The position numbers and the translations under genes were made by a program. The notes below the pieces were generated by a model. That model had not been told where the DNA came from, searched no databases, and saw only the letters and a list, made by a program, of their open reading frames with translations. Shown here one piece after another: positions 26,880-35,824 of a stretch of DNA of 57,772 nt; position 1 is the first letter of the stretch; every line of letters begins with the position of its first letter. Source of the stretch: Thermohalobaculum sp050331395. GTDB taxonomy: Bacteria > Pseudomonadota > Alphaproteobacteria > Rhodobacterales > Rhodobacteraceae. The DNA lies in NCBI GenBank assembly GCA_050331395.1, contig JBHJGX010000061.1, positions 1 to 57,772 on the forward strand, given 5' to 3'.

Positions 26880-29800
26880 TGCGGGCGCTCGGCCTTGCCC
26901 TCGTCCTCACTTTCGGGATGGCCGAGGGGCCACGCGCCGAGAACGCGGCCCCCGTGGCCGTCGCGGGCCCGGACCGGGTGGCGACAGTCGGGGAGGTCCT
27001 GCGGTTCGATGCGGCCGAGAGCCACGATCCGGACGGAACGGCGCTCGGCTACCGATGGCGCTTCGGCGACGGGGCGGGGGCGACCGGCCGGGTCGTGCGC
27101 CACGCCTACTGGGCGCCAGGGGTCTATCTCGTGCAATTGCAGGTGGCCGACGATGCGCGTCCGCCGGCCTTTGGCGCGGACCGGCTGCGGGTGACCGTGC
27201 GCGCCGCCGGCAACCGTCCGCCCGAGGCGGAGGCGGGCCCCGATCTCCGCGTCACGCTCGGCCAGCCGCTTCGCCTCGACGCACGGGAGAGCCGGGATCC
27301 GGACGGCGCGGTGCTCGCCTATCGCTGGCGGCTCGGCGACGGGCAGAGCGCCCAAGGTCCGGTGGTCGACCATCTCTATGCGCGACCCGGGGTCTATGCG
27401 GTCGAGCTCGCCGTCTCCGACGACCGGGGCGCCACCGCCCGCGACGGCCTGACGGTGATCGTCGAGCCGCCGCCCAATGCTGCGCCCGTGGCCGTGGCGG
27501 GGCCCGACCGCCGGGTGGCGCCCGGCGCACGGGTCGCTTTCTCGGCCGAGGGCAGCCACGACCCGGACGGCCATTTGATCGGCTGGACCTGGCGCTTCGG
27601 CGACGGGCGGACCGCAGAGGGCCCGGCGGCGGTCCATGCGTTTGCCGCGCCCGGGGTCTATACCGTCAGCTTGACGGTCGAGGACGACAGCGGTGCGGCC
27701 TCGGGCCGAGCGACGGATACCGCCCGAGTGACCGTGAACGCGCCGCCCGTGGCCGAAGCGGGCGCCGACCGGCGGAGCCGTACCCTTGTCCAGAACTTCG
27801 ATGCGGGGCTCAGCCGCGACCCGGACGGCCGGATTGCGCGGGTCCACTGGGCTTTCGGCGACGGCTCCGAGGCGGAGGGGCCGCGCGTCCGTCACAGCTT
27901 TCCGCGCCCCGGCCGCTACGCGGTCACGTTGACCGTCACCGACGACAGCGGGGTGGCCAACGGGCAGGCGCGCGACCGGCTGACGGTGGAGATCCTGCCG
28001 CCGCCCATCGCCGATGCGGGCCCCGCACGCCGGGTCGGGCTCGGCGCTCGGATCGGCTTCGATGCCGGGGCGGAGATCGGCCCCGAGTTGGAGGCGCGCT
28101 GGAGCTTCGGGGACGGCACCCGCGCGACGGGCGTCCGGGTCGACAAGCGCTATGAGCGGCCGGGGGTCTACCCGGTCCGCCTCGCGATCCATGATCGCCC
28201 GGGCGGACAGTTGCTCGCGGCCGACGAGACCGAGGTCCGGGTGAACGCCCCGCCGATCGCCCGGGCCGGGCCCGATCTCCGCGTCGCGCCGGGCGCAGAG
28301 ATCCGCCTCGATGCCGGCGCCTCGCGCGATCCGGACGGCGAGATCCACCGCTATATCTGGCAGATCGGCGAGACCCTCCGCCGGAGCCCGGTGCCGGGGC
28401 TCGTCTGGCGCTTTGACACGCCGGGCGCCCATCCGGTCGAGCTCACGGTCATCGACGGGCCAGGCCCGGATGCCGGCCGGGCGAGCGATCGGCTGACGGT
28501 TTTCGTGAACGCCCCGCCGATCCCGGATGCGGGGCCCGACCGCGTGGTGGCCGACCGCCGGGTGAGCTTCGACGCCGTCGCCTCCCGCGACCCGGACGGC
28601 GATGCGCTCGGCTATGCGTGGGCCTTCGGCGACGGGGCGCGGGCCGAGGGCGCCCGGGTCTCCCATGTTTATGCGGGCCCCGGCACATACCGCGTCCGCC
28701 TCGACGTCGACGACGGCACGGGCTTTGCCAATGCCCGGGCACAGGATACGGCGACCGTTCGCGTCAATGCACCGCCCGTGGCCGAGGCGGGCGAGAACCT
28801 GCAGATCTGCGCGGGCAACGTGGTCAGCTTCGACGGCCGCGGCTCGCGCGATCCGGACGGCGACCCGCTCGCCGCGCGCTGGGTCTTCGACGACGGCACG
28901 GTGCTCGAGGGCGCGACCGCACGGCGGAGCTTCGAGGCGCCCGGCATCCACGGCGCGACGCTCGTGGTCGACGACGGCTCGGGCGTGGCCAATGCGACGG
29001 CGCGCGACCGGATCTTCGTCGCCGTCGACCCGCGCCCGGTCGCCGAGGCCGGTCCCGACCGCCTCGCCTGCCAGGGCCAAGCGATCGCCTTCGACGGCAC
29101 CGGCTCGCGGGATCTCGACGGCGTGGTCAACCGGTACCGCTGGAGCTTCGGCGACGGGGCGACGGGCGCCGGACCGCGCCCGAGCCACAGCTTCGCGGTG
29201 CCAGGCGATTACCGGGTCGCACTCACCATCGAGGGCGATCCGCTCCCGCGCTGCGACAACACCGCCGTCGATTGGGCCGAGATCCGCGTGCAGGCGGCGC
29301 CGCAGCTCGCGATCCGAGGTCCGGGCTCGGCGGCCGAAGGCGCGGAGATCGTGCTCGAAGCCGAGGCGCAGTTGCCCGGGGCGGAGGACCGGGTGCTCGC
29401 CTATCGGTGGGATCTGGGCGACGGGACCACGGCCCGGGGCGCGGAGGTGCGGCACCGCTATGCCCGCCCGGGCGAATATCTGGTCGGGCTTCGGATCGCG
29501 ACCTCGGGCAGCCTCGAGGCCTGCCGGACCGCCACTGCCGAGCACACGGTCCGGGTCAATGCCCGGCCCGAGGCCGTGCTGCGGATCCCCGCCGTCGTGC
29601 CCGCCCATACGCCCGTGCGCCTCGATGCATCGGCCTCCCACGACCGCGACGGCATGCTGATCGGCTATGACTGGGAGATCTCCGACGGCACCCGGCTCGC
29701 GGGCGTCGACGCGGCGCATGTGTTCGCCGAGCCCGGGGTCTATGCGCTCCGTCTCGCGGTGACCGACGACAGCGGCGAGGCCAATGCGGTCGGCGAGGCC

Positions 29801-30670
29801 CGCGCCGAGGTCCGAGTGGTCGCGGCGCCGACGCTGGAGATCGACGGGCCTGCGGTGAGTTGCGTGGGGGCCCCGGTCACCTGGCGCCCGCGCGTGGGCG
29901 GCGGGTTCGATGAGGGCGGCGGGGTCGACGAAGGCGACGCAGGCGGCGGCGGGACCGAGACCCGCATCGCCTGGGACCTGGGCGACGGCGCGGTTTCGGA
30001 TCTCGACACGGTGACCCATGTCTATCGCCGGCCGGGCCGGCTCTCGGTGACGGCGGTCTTGGCCGAGGTCATCGGCGGCACCTTGGTGACCCGCGAGGCG
30101 AGCCGCACGCACCGGGTAAACGCGCGGCCCGTGGCCTCCGCCCGCCCGGTCGGGGCAGTCTGTCCAGGGGCGGCGGTCATCCTCGATGGCGGACGGTCGC
30201 GGGATCCGGACGGCGACCGGCTCGCGGCACGCTGGGAGCTCGGCGACGGGCGCACGGCCGAGGGGCTGGCAGCGACGGTGCGCTATCCGGCGCCCGGACG
30301 ATACCGGCCGCGCCTTCGGGTGGACGACGGGCTCGGCAGCGCGTGCTCGATCGCCGAGACCGGGCTCGAGGTCCGGGTGAACGCGCCGCCTGTCGCCGAG
30401 GCCGGACCCGACCGACGGGTCGCGCTCCGGGACGGCACCGCCGAGGTGGTCCTCGATGCGCGGGGATCCTCGGACCCGGATCAGGCGAATTTGGCCTTTC
30501 ACTGGTTGATCGACGGCGAGACGGCCCGCGAGGGTGCCCGCGTCGTCCACCGCTTCGACCGCCCGGGGCGGTACCCGGTGACGCTCACCGTCTCGGATCT
30601 GACCGGTCTGCCTTGCGGCATCGCAAGCGACAGCCTGACCGTCGATGTGGTGCCGGAGGAGCCCCGCTAG
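26879..30670 (+). CDS. Large exported PKD-repeat protein 3 (about 14 PKD domains)
   Basis: 1263 residues. The start at 26879 shares one base with the preceding TGA (TGATG) and gives a signal peptide (RALGLALVLTFGMAEGPRA); the longer open frame upstream is an arginine-rich shadow. Unlike its two paralogues it lacks the shared N-terminal module and goes straight into PKD units, about fourteen of 75-90 residues each. The first seven are nearly cysteine-free. Units 8-14 contain cysteines at recurring positions (LQICAGN, RLACQGQ, LPRCDNTA, LEACRTA, VSCVGAP, GAVCPGA, GSACSIAE), likely within-domain disulfides. One long Gly/Asp-rich insert sits in unit 12. No catalytic domain or anchor is seen. The gene closes the operon, two bases before a large palindromic hairpin. 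Confidence 0.85.
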   Translation: MRALGLALVLTFGMAEGPRAENAAPVAVAGPDRVATVGEVLRFDAAESHDPDGTALGYRWRFGDGAGATGRVVRHAYWAPGVYLVQLQVADDARPPAFGADRLRVTVRAAGNRPPEAEAGPDLRVTLGQPLRLDARESRDPDGAVLAYRWRLGDGQSAQGPVVDHLYARPGVYAVELAVSDDRGATARDGLTVIVEPPPNAAPVAVAGPDRRVAPGARVAFSAEGSHDPDGHLIGWTWRFGDGRTAEGPAAVHAFAAPGVYTVSLTVEDDSGAASGRATDTARVTVNAPPVAEAGADRRSRTLVQNFDAGLSRDPDGRIARVHWAFGDGSEAEGPRVRHSFPRPGRYAVTLTVTDDSGVANGQARDRLTVEILPPPIADAGPARRVGLGARIGFDAGAEIGPELEARWSFGDGTRATGVRVDKRYERPGVYPVRLAIHDRPGGQLLAADETEVRVNAPPIARAGPDLRVAPGAEIRLDAGASRDPDGEIHRYIWQIGETLRRSPVPGLVWRFDTPGAHPVELTVIDGPGPDAGRASDRLTVFVNAPPIPDAGPDRVVADRRVSFDAVASRDPDGDALGYAWAFGDGARAEGARVSHVYAGPGTYRVRLDVDDGTGFANARAQDTATVRVNAPPVAEAGENLQICAGNVVSFDGRGSRDPDGDPLAARWVFDDGTVLEGATARRSFEAPGIHGATLVVDDGSGVANATARDRIFVAVDPRPVAEAGPDRLACQGQAIAFDGTGSRDLDGVVNRYRWSFGDGATGAGPRPSHSFAVPGDYRVALTIEGDPLPRCDNTAVDWAEIRVQAAPQLAIRGPGSAAEGAEIVLEAEAQLPGAEDRVLAYRWDLGDGTTARGAEVRHRYARPGEYLVGLRIATSGSLEACRTATAEHTVRVNARPEAVLRIPAVVPAHTPVRLDASASHDRDGMLIGYDWEISDGTRLAGVDAAHVFAEPGVYALRLAVTDDSGEANAVGEARAEVRVVAAPTLEIDGPAVSCVGAPVTWRPRVGGGFDEGGGVDEGDAGGGGTETRIAWDLGDGAVSDLDTVTHVYRRPGRLSVTAVLAEVIGGTLVTREASRTHRVNARPVASARPVGAVCPGAAVILDGGRSRDPDGDRLAARWELGDGRTAEGLAATVRYPAPGRYRPRLRVDDGLGSACSIAETGLEVRVNAPPVAEAGPDRRVALRDGTAEVVLDARGSSDPDQANLAFHWLIDGETAREGARVVHRFDRPGRYPVTLTVSDLTGLPCGIASDSLTVDVVPEEPR

Positions 30671-30671
30671 A

Positions 30672-30715
30672 GCATTTTCAAGCCAGACTGACCCAGTCTG
30701 GCGTCGCGAAAATGC
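30672..30715. terminator. Compound hairpin after the PKD operon
   Basis: An inner perfect 9-bp stem, GCCAGACTG (30682-30690) / CAGTCTGGC (30694-30702), lies inside an outer 8-bp stem, GCATTTTC (30672-30679) / GAAAATGC (30708-30715). It begins two bases after the PKD protein 3 stop codon. It probably ends transcription; the two-tier layout also looks like an intergenic palindromic repeat family. Confidence 0.65.
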
Positions 30716-30730
30716 GACCAAACAGGGGCT

Positions 30731-30772
30731 TAGAGCGTGTGACCTGACGCTGTCAGGTCGGCAAACGCTCTA
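30731..30772. terminator. Second compound hairpin between convergent genes
   Basis: An inner stem GACCTGAC (30741-30748) / GTCAGGTC (30752-30759) is nested in an outer stem TAGAGCG (30731-30737) / CGCTCTA (30766-30772). It sits 9 bp downstream of the anti-sigma gene stop and probably terminates that minus-strand transcript. Its plan matches the hairpin at 30672-30715. Confidence 0.6.
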
Positions 30773-30780
30773 GGCCGCGC

Positions 30781-31551
30781 TCAGCGGGGGATCTCAGCGG
30801 TGCCGACCCCGAGGATCGGACCGGTCGGCAGCCCGGTCGGCGAGCCGCCCTCTTGCTCGAGGGTGATCTCGTAAAGCTGGTCCCGCGAAGGCGGCGGCAG
30901 GTCTTCCCGTCGGAGCGTGATGCTCGTCGGCCGCTCGAAGATGCCGAGGGACACGGGCGGGCCGTCCGGATCGGGTTTCGTCCAAAGCTGGAGCACGCGG
31001 GTCTCCGGCACCTGCGCATCGGCGAGGACCGAGACCCGGGTCGTGTTGTCCTCCTGCCCCTCAATCAGCGCAAAAGGCTCGCCCGCATCGTTCAGCAAGA
31101 CCGCGATCACCGCGGGCTCGACGGTGAAAAGCGCCCGTCCCCCGAGTGCGCCGACGGCGACGAGGAGGAGCGCGGCCGCAGCGGCGCCGAGCAGCCCGAG
31201 CGGGCCGAAGGCGCGGCGCCCCGTGCGGCGGGGCCCGGTCCGGGGCTCGGCCGGTCGGGGGTCTGTCCGGGGGTCTGTCCGGCGCGCGGGCCGGCCTGTC
31301 GGAGCGGCCGGAGTTGGTGTCGCTGCGCGGTCGATCTCCGCGTCGATCCGGGCGAGGAGGTCGGGCCCGGGCTCCGCCGACGGTGCCGTCAGGTCGAGCT
31401 CGAGGACGCGATCTTGGAGGCTGGCCACCAGCGTCGCGAGCTCCGTATCCGCATCGAGACGGCGCTCGACCTCGGCCATGTCCTCGGGCTCGAGCAGGCC
31501 GAACACATAGTCATTGGCGATCTCGTCGGGGGAGAGGCGATCGAGGCTCAT
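30781..31551 (-). CDS. Anti-sigma factor (RskA-type, single membrane span)
   Basis: 256 residues starting at 31551, overlapping the sigma factor stop (ATGA). The N-terminal cytosolic part (SPDEIANDYVFGLLEPEDMA) is the zinc-less anti-sigma domain found in RskA-family proteins. A Pro/Arg-rich linker (about 78-113) leads to one transmembrane helix (about 117-139). The periplasmic part (about 145-256) has the RskA C-terminal pattern: PAVIAVLLNDAGEPFALI, VLQLWTKPDPDGPPVSLG and YEITLEQEGGSPTGLPTGPI. The protein would hold its partner sigma factor at the membrane until a periplasmic signal triggers proteolysis. The signal is unknown. Confidence 0.88.
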   Translation of the reverse strand: MSLDRLSPDEIANDYVFGLLEPEDMAEVERRLDADTELATLVASLQDRVLELDLTAPSAEPGPDLLARIDAEIDRAATPTPAAPTGRPARRTDPRTDPRPAEPRTGPRRTGRRAFGPLGLLGAAAAALLLVAVGALGGRALFTVEPAVIAVLLNDAGEPFALIEGQEDNTTRVSVLADAQVPETRVLQLWTKPDPDGPPVSLGIFERPTSITLRREDLPPPSRDQLYEITLEQEGGSPTGLPTGPILGVGTAEIPR

Positions 31552-32081
31552 GACAGGCACTCCCGAAGCGCGGCGAGACCACGGCGGAGCCAGGCCTTGG
31601 CGGTTCCGAGCGGCGCGTTCAGCCGACCGGCGATCTCCCCGTGGGTATAGCCGAAGACATAGGCCATCAGCACGGCCCGGCGCTTTCGGTCGTCGAGGGC
31701 AGCCAGACAGCGGCGAAGCGCGCTCTGCTCGTCGAGGCGCTCGAAGGCGCGCGTCAGCGTCTCGTCCTGGTCCCCGAGGCTCTCCAACTCGTCGGGCGCG
31801 ACGCCGGTCTCGCGCCGCCCGTCCCGGAGCATGTTGAGGGCGCGGTTGCGGAGGATCGCGTAGATCCAGCCCCGTGCCGAGCCGCGGGCCGGATCGTATT
31901 GCCCGGCCTTGCGCCAGATGGCCACGAACGCGTCTTGCACGGCGTCCTCCGCCAGATCCCGACGCCGGAGGAGGCGAAGCGCGACGCCGGTCAGTTGGGC
32001 GCTTTCGGCCGCGAAGAGCCGTTTGAGCGCGGCCCTGTCGCCCCGCGCGCAGGCCTTTAATTCGGCCGCGTGATCGACCAC
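31548..32081 (-). CDS. ECF-family RNA polymerase sigma factor
   Basis: 177 residues from a GTG at 32081 with GAGGTGGG upstream. Region 2 is clear (LRRRDLAEDAVQDAFVAIW, then GSARGWIYAILRNRALNMLR). Region 4 is clear (LAALDDRKRRAVLMAYVFGY followed by THGEIAGRLNAPLGTAKAWL). Pairing with an overlapping RskA-like anti-sigma gene matches the SigK/RskA type of ECF system. It is cytoplasmic and redirects RNA polymerase when released. The target regulon is unknown; the secreted YadA-head protein gene directly upstream on the same strand is a possible target but has its own terminator before the sigma gene. ECF factors often drive their own promoter, but no motif could be verified here. Confidence 0.92.
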   Translation of the reverse strand: MVDHAAELKACARGDRAALKRLFAAESAQLTGVALRLLRRRDLAEDAVQDAFVAIWRKAGQYDPARGSARGWIYAILRNRALNMLRDGRRETGVAPDELESLGDQDETLTRAFERLDEQSALRRCLAALDDRKRRAVLMAYVFGYTHGEIAGRLNAPLGTAKAWLRRGLAALRECLS

Positions 32082-32149
32082 GTCCCACCTCGCTGTCGCT
32101 GTCGCTATCGCACTCAGGCGTCTATCGCAGATCCGGGCGGGATCGGAAA

Positions 32150-32172
32150 GGCCGGGCGCTGCTCGCCCGGCC
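32150..32172. terminator. Intrinsic terminator downstream of the YadA-head gene
   Basis: Perfect 9-bp stem GGCCGGGCG / CGCCCGGCC with a 5-base loop, 20 bp beyond the stop at 32192 in the minus direction and followed there by TTT. It separates the secreted protein gene from the downstream sigma factor gene. Confidence 0.65.
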
Positions 32173-32191
32173 GGGGTTTGGGCGGCCCGCC

Positions 32192-35100
32192 TCAGACGAC
32201 GAAGAAGCCGTCTTCCGTGTCGGGCGCCGTCAGAGTGAGGTTCTCCGGCGCGTCTACGAAGAACAGGAACACCTCTTCGCGGTCCTGCTCGCCGCTCTCG
32301 AGCGCGTCGATCCAGAACTCCTGGCCCGACGGGTCGGCCTCGCGCCCGAAGACGTTCGAGTAAAGCGCGTCCACATAGGCTTCGTTGCTGAGATCGTCGC
32401 CATAGAGCGCGGCGAACTCGGCGCTGGAGATAAAGGCCTGGGCGACCCCGTCGACATTGCCCGTGTCCTCGACGACGCCGTTCCAGAAGCGCAGGCCGCC
32501 TTCGTCCGGCGTCCGCGCAAAGGCCGCGCTATAGAGCCGGTAGGTGAAGGCCGCCTCTGCGCCGTCCAGATCGAAGATGAAGGCGCCGTCCTCGAGGGCA
32601 ATGCGCTCGAGCCCGAGAAGCGTGTCGGTGCCGCCGCCGGGGGTCGAAATCGTCACGGTGCCGTCCGCCGCCTGCATCGGTTGCACCTCGGCGCGGGTGG
32701 CGAGGTATTCGACCGTGTCGGTCCCGTCGCCGAGGTCGATCAGGTCGTCGCCGGCGCTGCCGAGGACCTTGTCGTCGCCTGCCCCCGCATCGATGGTGTC
32801 TGCGCCAGCGCTGCCGAGGATCAGATTCGCCCCGTCGCCGCCGTCGCCGCCTTCGGTGACGATCTCGACGCTGAGGAGCCGGCCCGAACGGTCGACGGCG
32901 ACCGCCTCGGTGCCGTCCGCGTCCTGGCCGAGCCCGGCAAAGACATAGGCATGGTCCGCATTGCCGAGCGCAACCTCGTCGTCGCCGGTCGCGGTGACGT
33001 TCGAGCCGATGGCGATCGCGCGGGCGCCGGTTGCGGTGGCCGCTTCGCCGACCGCGAGGCTGCGGTCTCCCGATGCGGTGGCGAGATGGCCGAGCGCGTG
33101 GGCCCGTTCGCCTTCGGCGACCGCCCGCCAGCCGAAGGCGGTGGCCGCGATCCCTTCGGCCACACTCTCGCCGCCGACCGCGGTCGTCGAGGTGCCCTGC
33201 GAGGAGGCCATATCGCCGATCCCGAGCGCGTCTGCGCCGGCCGCCGCGGCGCCGTTGCCGATGGCGGTGGCGTTGTCGCTCAGCGCCTCTGCGGCCTCGC
33301 CGACGGCCAGGCTGAAGTCCCCGACCGCGACGGCGATATGGCCGAGGGCGTGGGCGCGCTCGCCCGATGCGACCGAGCGCCAGCCGAAGGCGGTGGCCGC
33401 GATGCCGTCGGCCGTGCTCTCGCCGCCGACCGCCGTCGTGGAGGTTCCGTCGGCCAGGGCCTGATCGCCGATCGCGATGCCGTCGACGCCCGATGCGGAG
33501 GCGCCGTTGCCGAAGGCGAGGGTGCCCGTGTCGTTTGCGCTCGCCCCGTCGCCGGCGACAAGCCCGCCCGCATCCGTCGCTTCGAGGAGCGGCGAGACGG
33601 TCGCCGTCGGTGGGGTGATCGTCGCTTGCAGGGACGCGGGCGCAGGCGCCGCACCGAGTTCGGTCACGAAGAGCCGGCCGCCGGTGTCGACGCCGACGAG
33701 CTCCCAGCCGCCGGTGCCCACATCGACGCCGAGCCCGGGCAGCAGGATCTCCGCCGCCGCATCGCCGAGCGCGAAGACGTCCGCATCCGCGGTGACGTTC
33801 GAGCCGATGGCGACGGCGTTGTCTCCGGTGGCCGCCGCCGCTTCGCCGACCGCAAGCGTGAAGTCGCCGGTCGCCTCGGCCAGATGTCCGAGCGCGTGCG
33901 CCCGTTCGCCGGTCGCCGTCGCCTGCCAGCCGAAGGCGGTTGCCGCGATCCCGTCGGCCACGCTCTCGCCGCCGACAGCCGTCGTCGAGGTGCCGAATGA
34001 CAGGGCGCTGTCGCCGATGCCGAGCGCGTCGATGCCCATGGCTGCGGACGCATTGCCGATGGCGGTGGTGTTGTCGCCGGTGGCGCTTGCCGCCTCGCCG
34101 ACCGCGAGGGTGAAGTCGCCGCGCGCCTCGGCGATGTGTCCGAGGGCATGGGCCCGCTCGCCCTCGGCGAAGGCCTGCCAGCCGAACGCGGTCGCGGCCG
34201 TGCCGTCGGCGCCGGCCTGGCCGCCCACGGCGGTGGTCGAGGTGCCGACCGACGTGGTGGTCGTGCCGATGGCGGTCGCGTCACGGCCGCTGCCGAAGGC
34301 CGCGTCGCCGATGGCGATCGCACCGACGCCGTCGGCCGTCGTCACCCCGTCGCCAAGGGCGATCGGCGCGCTCTCGTCGTCTTGCGGGCGCGGGTCGGCC
34401 GGGCTTGCCGGGATCGGCAGGACGACGCTCGGCGGGGTTGCGGGGGCGGCGGCGTCCGGCGCACCGCCCGTGGCCACCGGGACCGTCCCGACCGAGAGGA
34501 GGCCGTCCGCATCGGTGAAGAGCACGCCGCCCGCACCCTCGAGGCCCGCCAGCGTGTAGCTCGCCGCCGATCCGCCGACGACGACCTGGCCCGCGCCGGC
34601 GCTCACCTGGTCGCCGATGGCGACGGCGCGGTCGCCGCTCGCGCTGGCCGCCTCGCCGATCGCGAGCGTGAAATCGCCGGACGCGTCCGCCAGGTGGCCG
34701 AGCGCATGGGCCCGCTCGCCCTCAGCGCTTGCGCGCCACCCAAAGGCGGTGGCCGCGATCCCGTCGGCCACGCTTTCGCCGCCGACAGCCGTCGTCGAGG
34801 TGCCGAATGACAGGGCGCTGTCGCCGATGGCGAGCGCGTCGGCGCCCGAGGCGGTGGCCGCGTTCGCGATGGCGGTGGCATTGTCCGTGAGCGCGCGGGC
34901 GGCCTCGCCGATCGCGAGCGTGAAATCGCCCGTCGCCTCGGCGATGTGGCCGAGCGCATGTGCCCGTTCGCCCTCGGCGCTCGCGCGCCAGCCGAACGCG
35001 GTCGCGGCCGTGCCGATCGCGTCGCTCTCGCCGCCGACGGCGGTCGTCGAGGTGCCGTTCGCTTCCGCGTCGTCGCCGATGGCGAGCGCGTCCGCGCCGC

Positions 35101-35824
35101 GGGCCTCGGCCGAATTGCCGAGCGCGATGCCGCCTTCGCCGTCCGCATAGGTGCTTGCGCCTTCGGCGAGACCGCCGCCGGTGATCGTTGAGAGGAGCAG
35201 GATCGCCTCGGTCGGCGTCGATGCCTCGATCGACCCGGCCGCGACCGGCAGCGTAACCTTATAGCCGCCGCTGCCGTCGACCGAGCCTTCGGTGCCCGCG
35301 CCGACGCCTTCGGGCACCTCGAGCCCGTGGATGACGATTTCGCGCAGCGGCAGCGGGAAGATATCCGCGCCCGTATAATCCTCGCCGGTCACCGAGCTGA
35401 AGAAGAGGCTGTCGTCTGTGACGTCGTAGCTGCGGCTGAACAGCACCTCGCCGGTCGCGTCGGCGACCGGGTCGGTATTGATGCCGTCCTGCTGGTTCTC
35501 GAGCGGCAAGAGCACGTCGCCATAGGCGGGCACGCCCTCGAGGACTTCGACGAAGCCGTCGCGGTCGGTGTCGTTGAAGATCGTCGGCGCGTTGCTGTCG
35601 ACCGGATTGCCGGCGTCGTCGAAGAGCCCGTGGATATGCTGGATGTGCAGCTCGTTCGGCGTCAGGCCGCGGGCGATGACCGAGACGGTGAGAATGTCGC
35701 CGGCGAGCGCGAAAAAGGCACTGGCATCGACGCCCGATCCGTTCAGAGTGTCGAGATCGGCCGTGAAGACGGCGTCGGCATCGATGATGGATTGGGTGAC
35801 GTCTGCAAAGAATTGCGACTGCAT
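32192..35824 (-). CDS. Secreted CHRD-like / YadA-head-repeat / RTX / DUF4214 protein
   Basis: 1210 residues; the start at 35824 has a GGGAG site and opens MQSQFFADVTQSIIDADAVF with no signal peptide. Residues about 15-200 resemble a CHRD domain (DILTVSVIARGLTPNELHIQ and a following HGLFDDAGN). Residues about 225-985 are YadA/Hep_Hag head repeats of 14-15 residues (xAxGxxSxAxGxxATAxG; GERAHALGHIAEATGDFTLA recurs about seven times). A short RTX stretch (about 998-1038) and a DUF4214 domain (about 1085-1178, RLYSAAFARTPDEGGLRFW) follow, and the acidic hydrophobic end DGFFVV fits type I secretion. YadA heads normally occur in trimeric autotransporters, but no stalk or membrane anchor is present. 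Likely a large extracellular or adhesive protein; the partner exporter is not in the window. Confidence 0.82.
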   Translation of the reverse strand: MQSQFFADVTQSIIDADAVFTADLDTLNGSGVDASAFFALAGDILTVSVIARGLTPNELHIQHIHGLFDDAGNPVDSNAPTIFNDTDRDGFVEVLEGVPAYGDVLLPLENQQDGINTDPVADATGEVLFSRSYDVTDDSLFFSSVTGEDYTGADIFPLPLREIVIHGLEVPEGVGAGTEGSVDGSGGYKVTLPVAAGSIEASTPTEAILLLSTITGGGLAEGASTYADGEGGIALGNSAEARGADALAIGDDAEANGTSTTAVGGESDAIGTAATAFGWRASAEGERAHALGHIAEATGDFTLAIGEAARALTDNATAIANAATASGADALAIGDSALSFGTSTTAVGGESVADGIAATAFGWRASAEGERAHALGHLADASGDFTLAIGEAASASGDRAVAIGDQVSAGAGQVVVGGSAASYTLAGLEGAGGVLFTDADGLLSVGTVPVATGGAPDAAAPATPPSVVLPIPASPADPRPQDDESAPIALGDGVTTADGVGAIAIGDAAFGSGRDATAIGTTTTSVGTSTTAVGGQAGADGTAATAFGWQAFAEGERAHALGHIAEARGDFTLAVGEAASATGDNTTAIGNASAAMGIDALGIGDSALSFGTSTTAVGGESVADGIAATAFGWQATATGERAHALGHLAEATGDFTLAVGEAAAATGDNAVAIGSNVTADADVFALGDAAAEILLPGLGVDVGTGGWELVGVDTGGRLFVTELGAAPAPASLQATITPPTATVSPLLEATDAGGLVAGDGASANDTGTLAFGNGASASGVDGIAIGDQALADGTSTTAVGGESTADGIAATAFGWRSVASGERAHALGHIAVAVGDFSLAVGEAAEALSDNATAIGNGAAAAGADALGIGDMASSQGTSTTAVGGESVAEGIAATAFGWRAVAEGERAHALGHLATASGDRSLAVGEAATATGARAIAIGSNVTATGDDEVALGNADHAYVFAGLGQDADGTEAVAVDRSGRLLSVEIVTEGGDGGDGANLILGSAGADTIDAGAGDDKVLGSAGDDLIDLGDGTDTVEYLATRAEVQPMQAADGTVTISTPGGGTDTLLGLERIALEDGAFIFDLDGAEAAFTYRLYSAAFARTPDEGGLRFWNGVVEDTGNVDGVAQAFISSAEFAALYGDDLSNEAYVDALYSNVFGREADPSGQEFWIDALESGEQDREEVFLFFVDAPENLTLTAPDTEDGFFVV

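Noticed and set aside
20377..30670. Repeated DNA in the PKD genes as a possible CRISPR or satellite array
   Set aside because: The repeats are in-frame, 75-90 codons long and divergent at DNA level; they encode PKD domains.
30781..32088. A single 435-residue minus-strand protein covering sigma and anti-sigma genes
   Set aside because: The upstream half is a shadow frame of the sigma factor; the anti-sigma gene begins at 31551 with an ATGA overlap.
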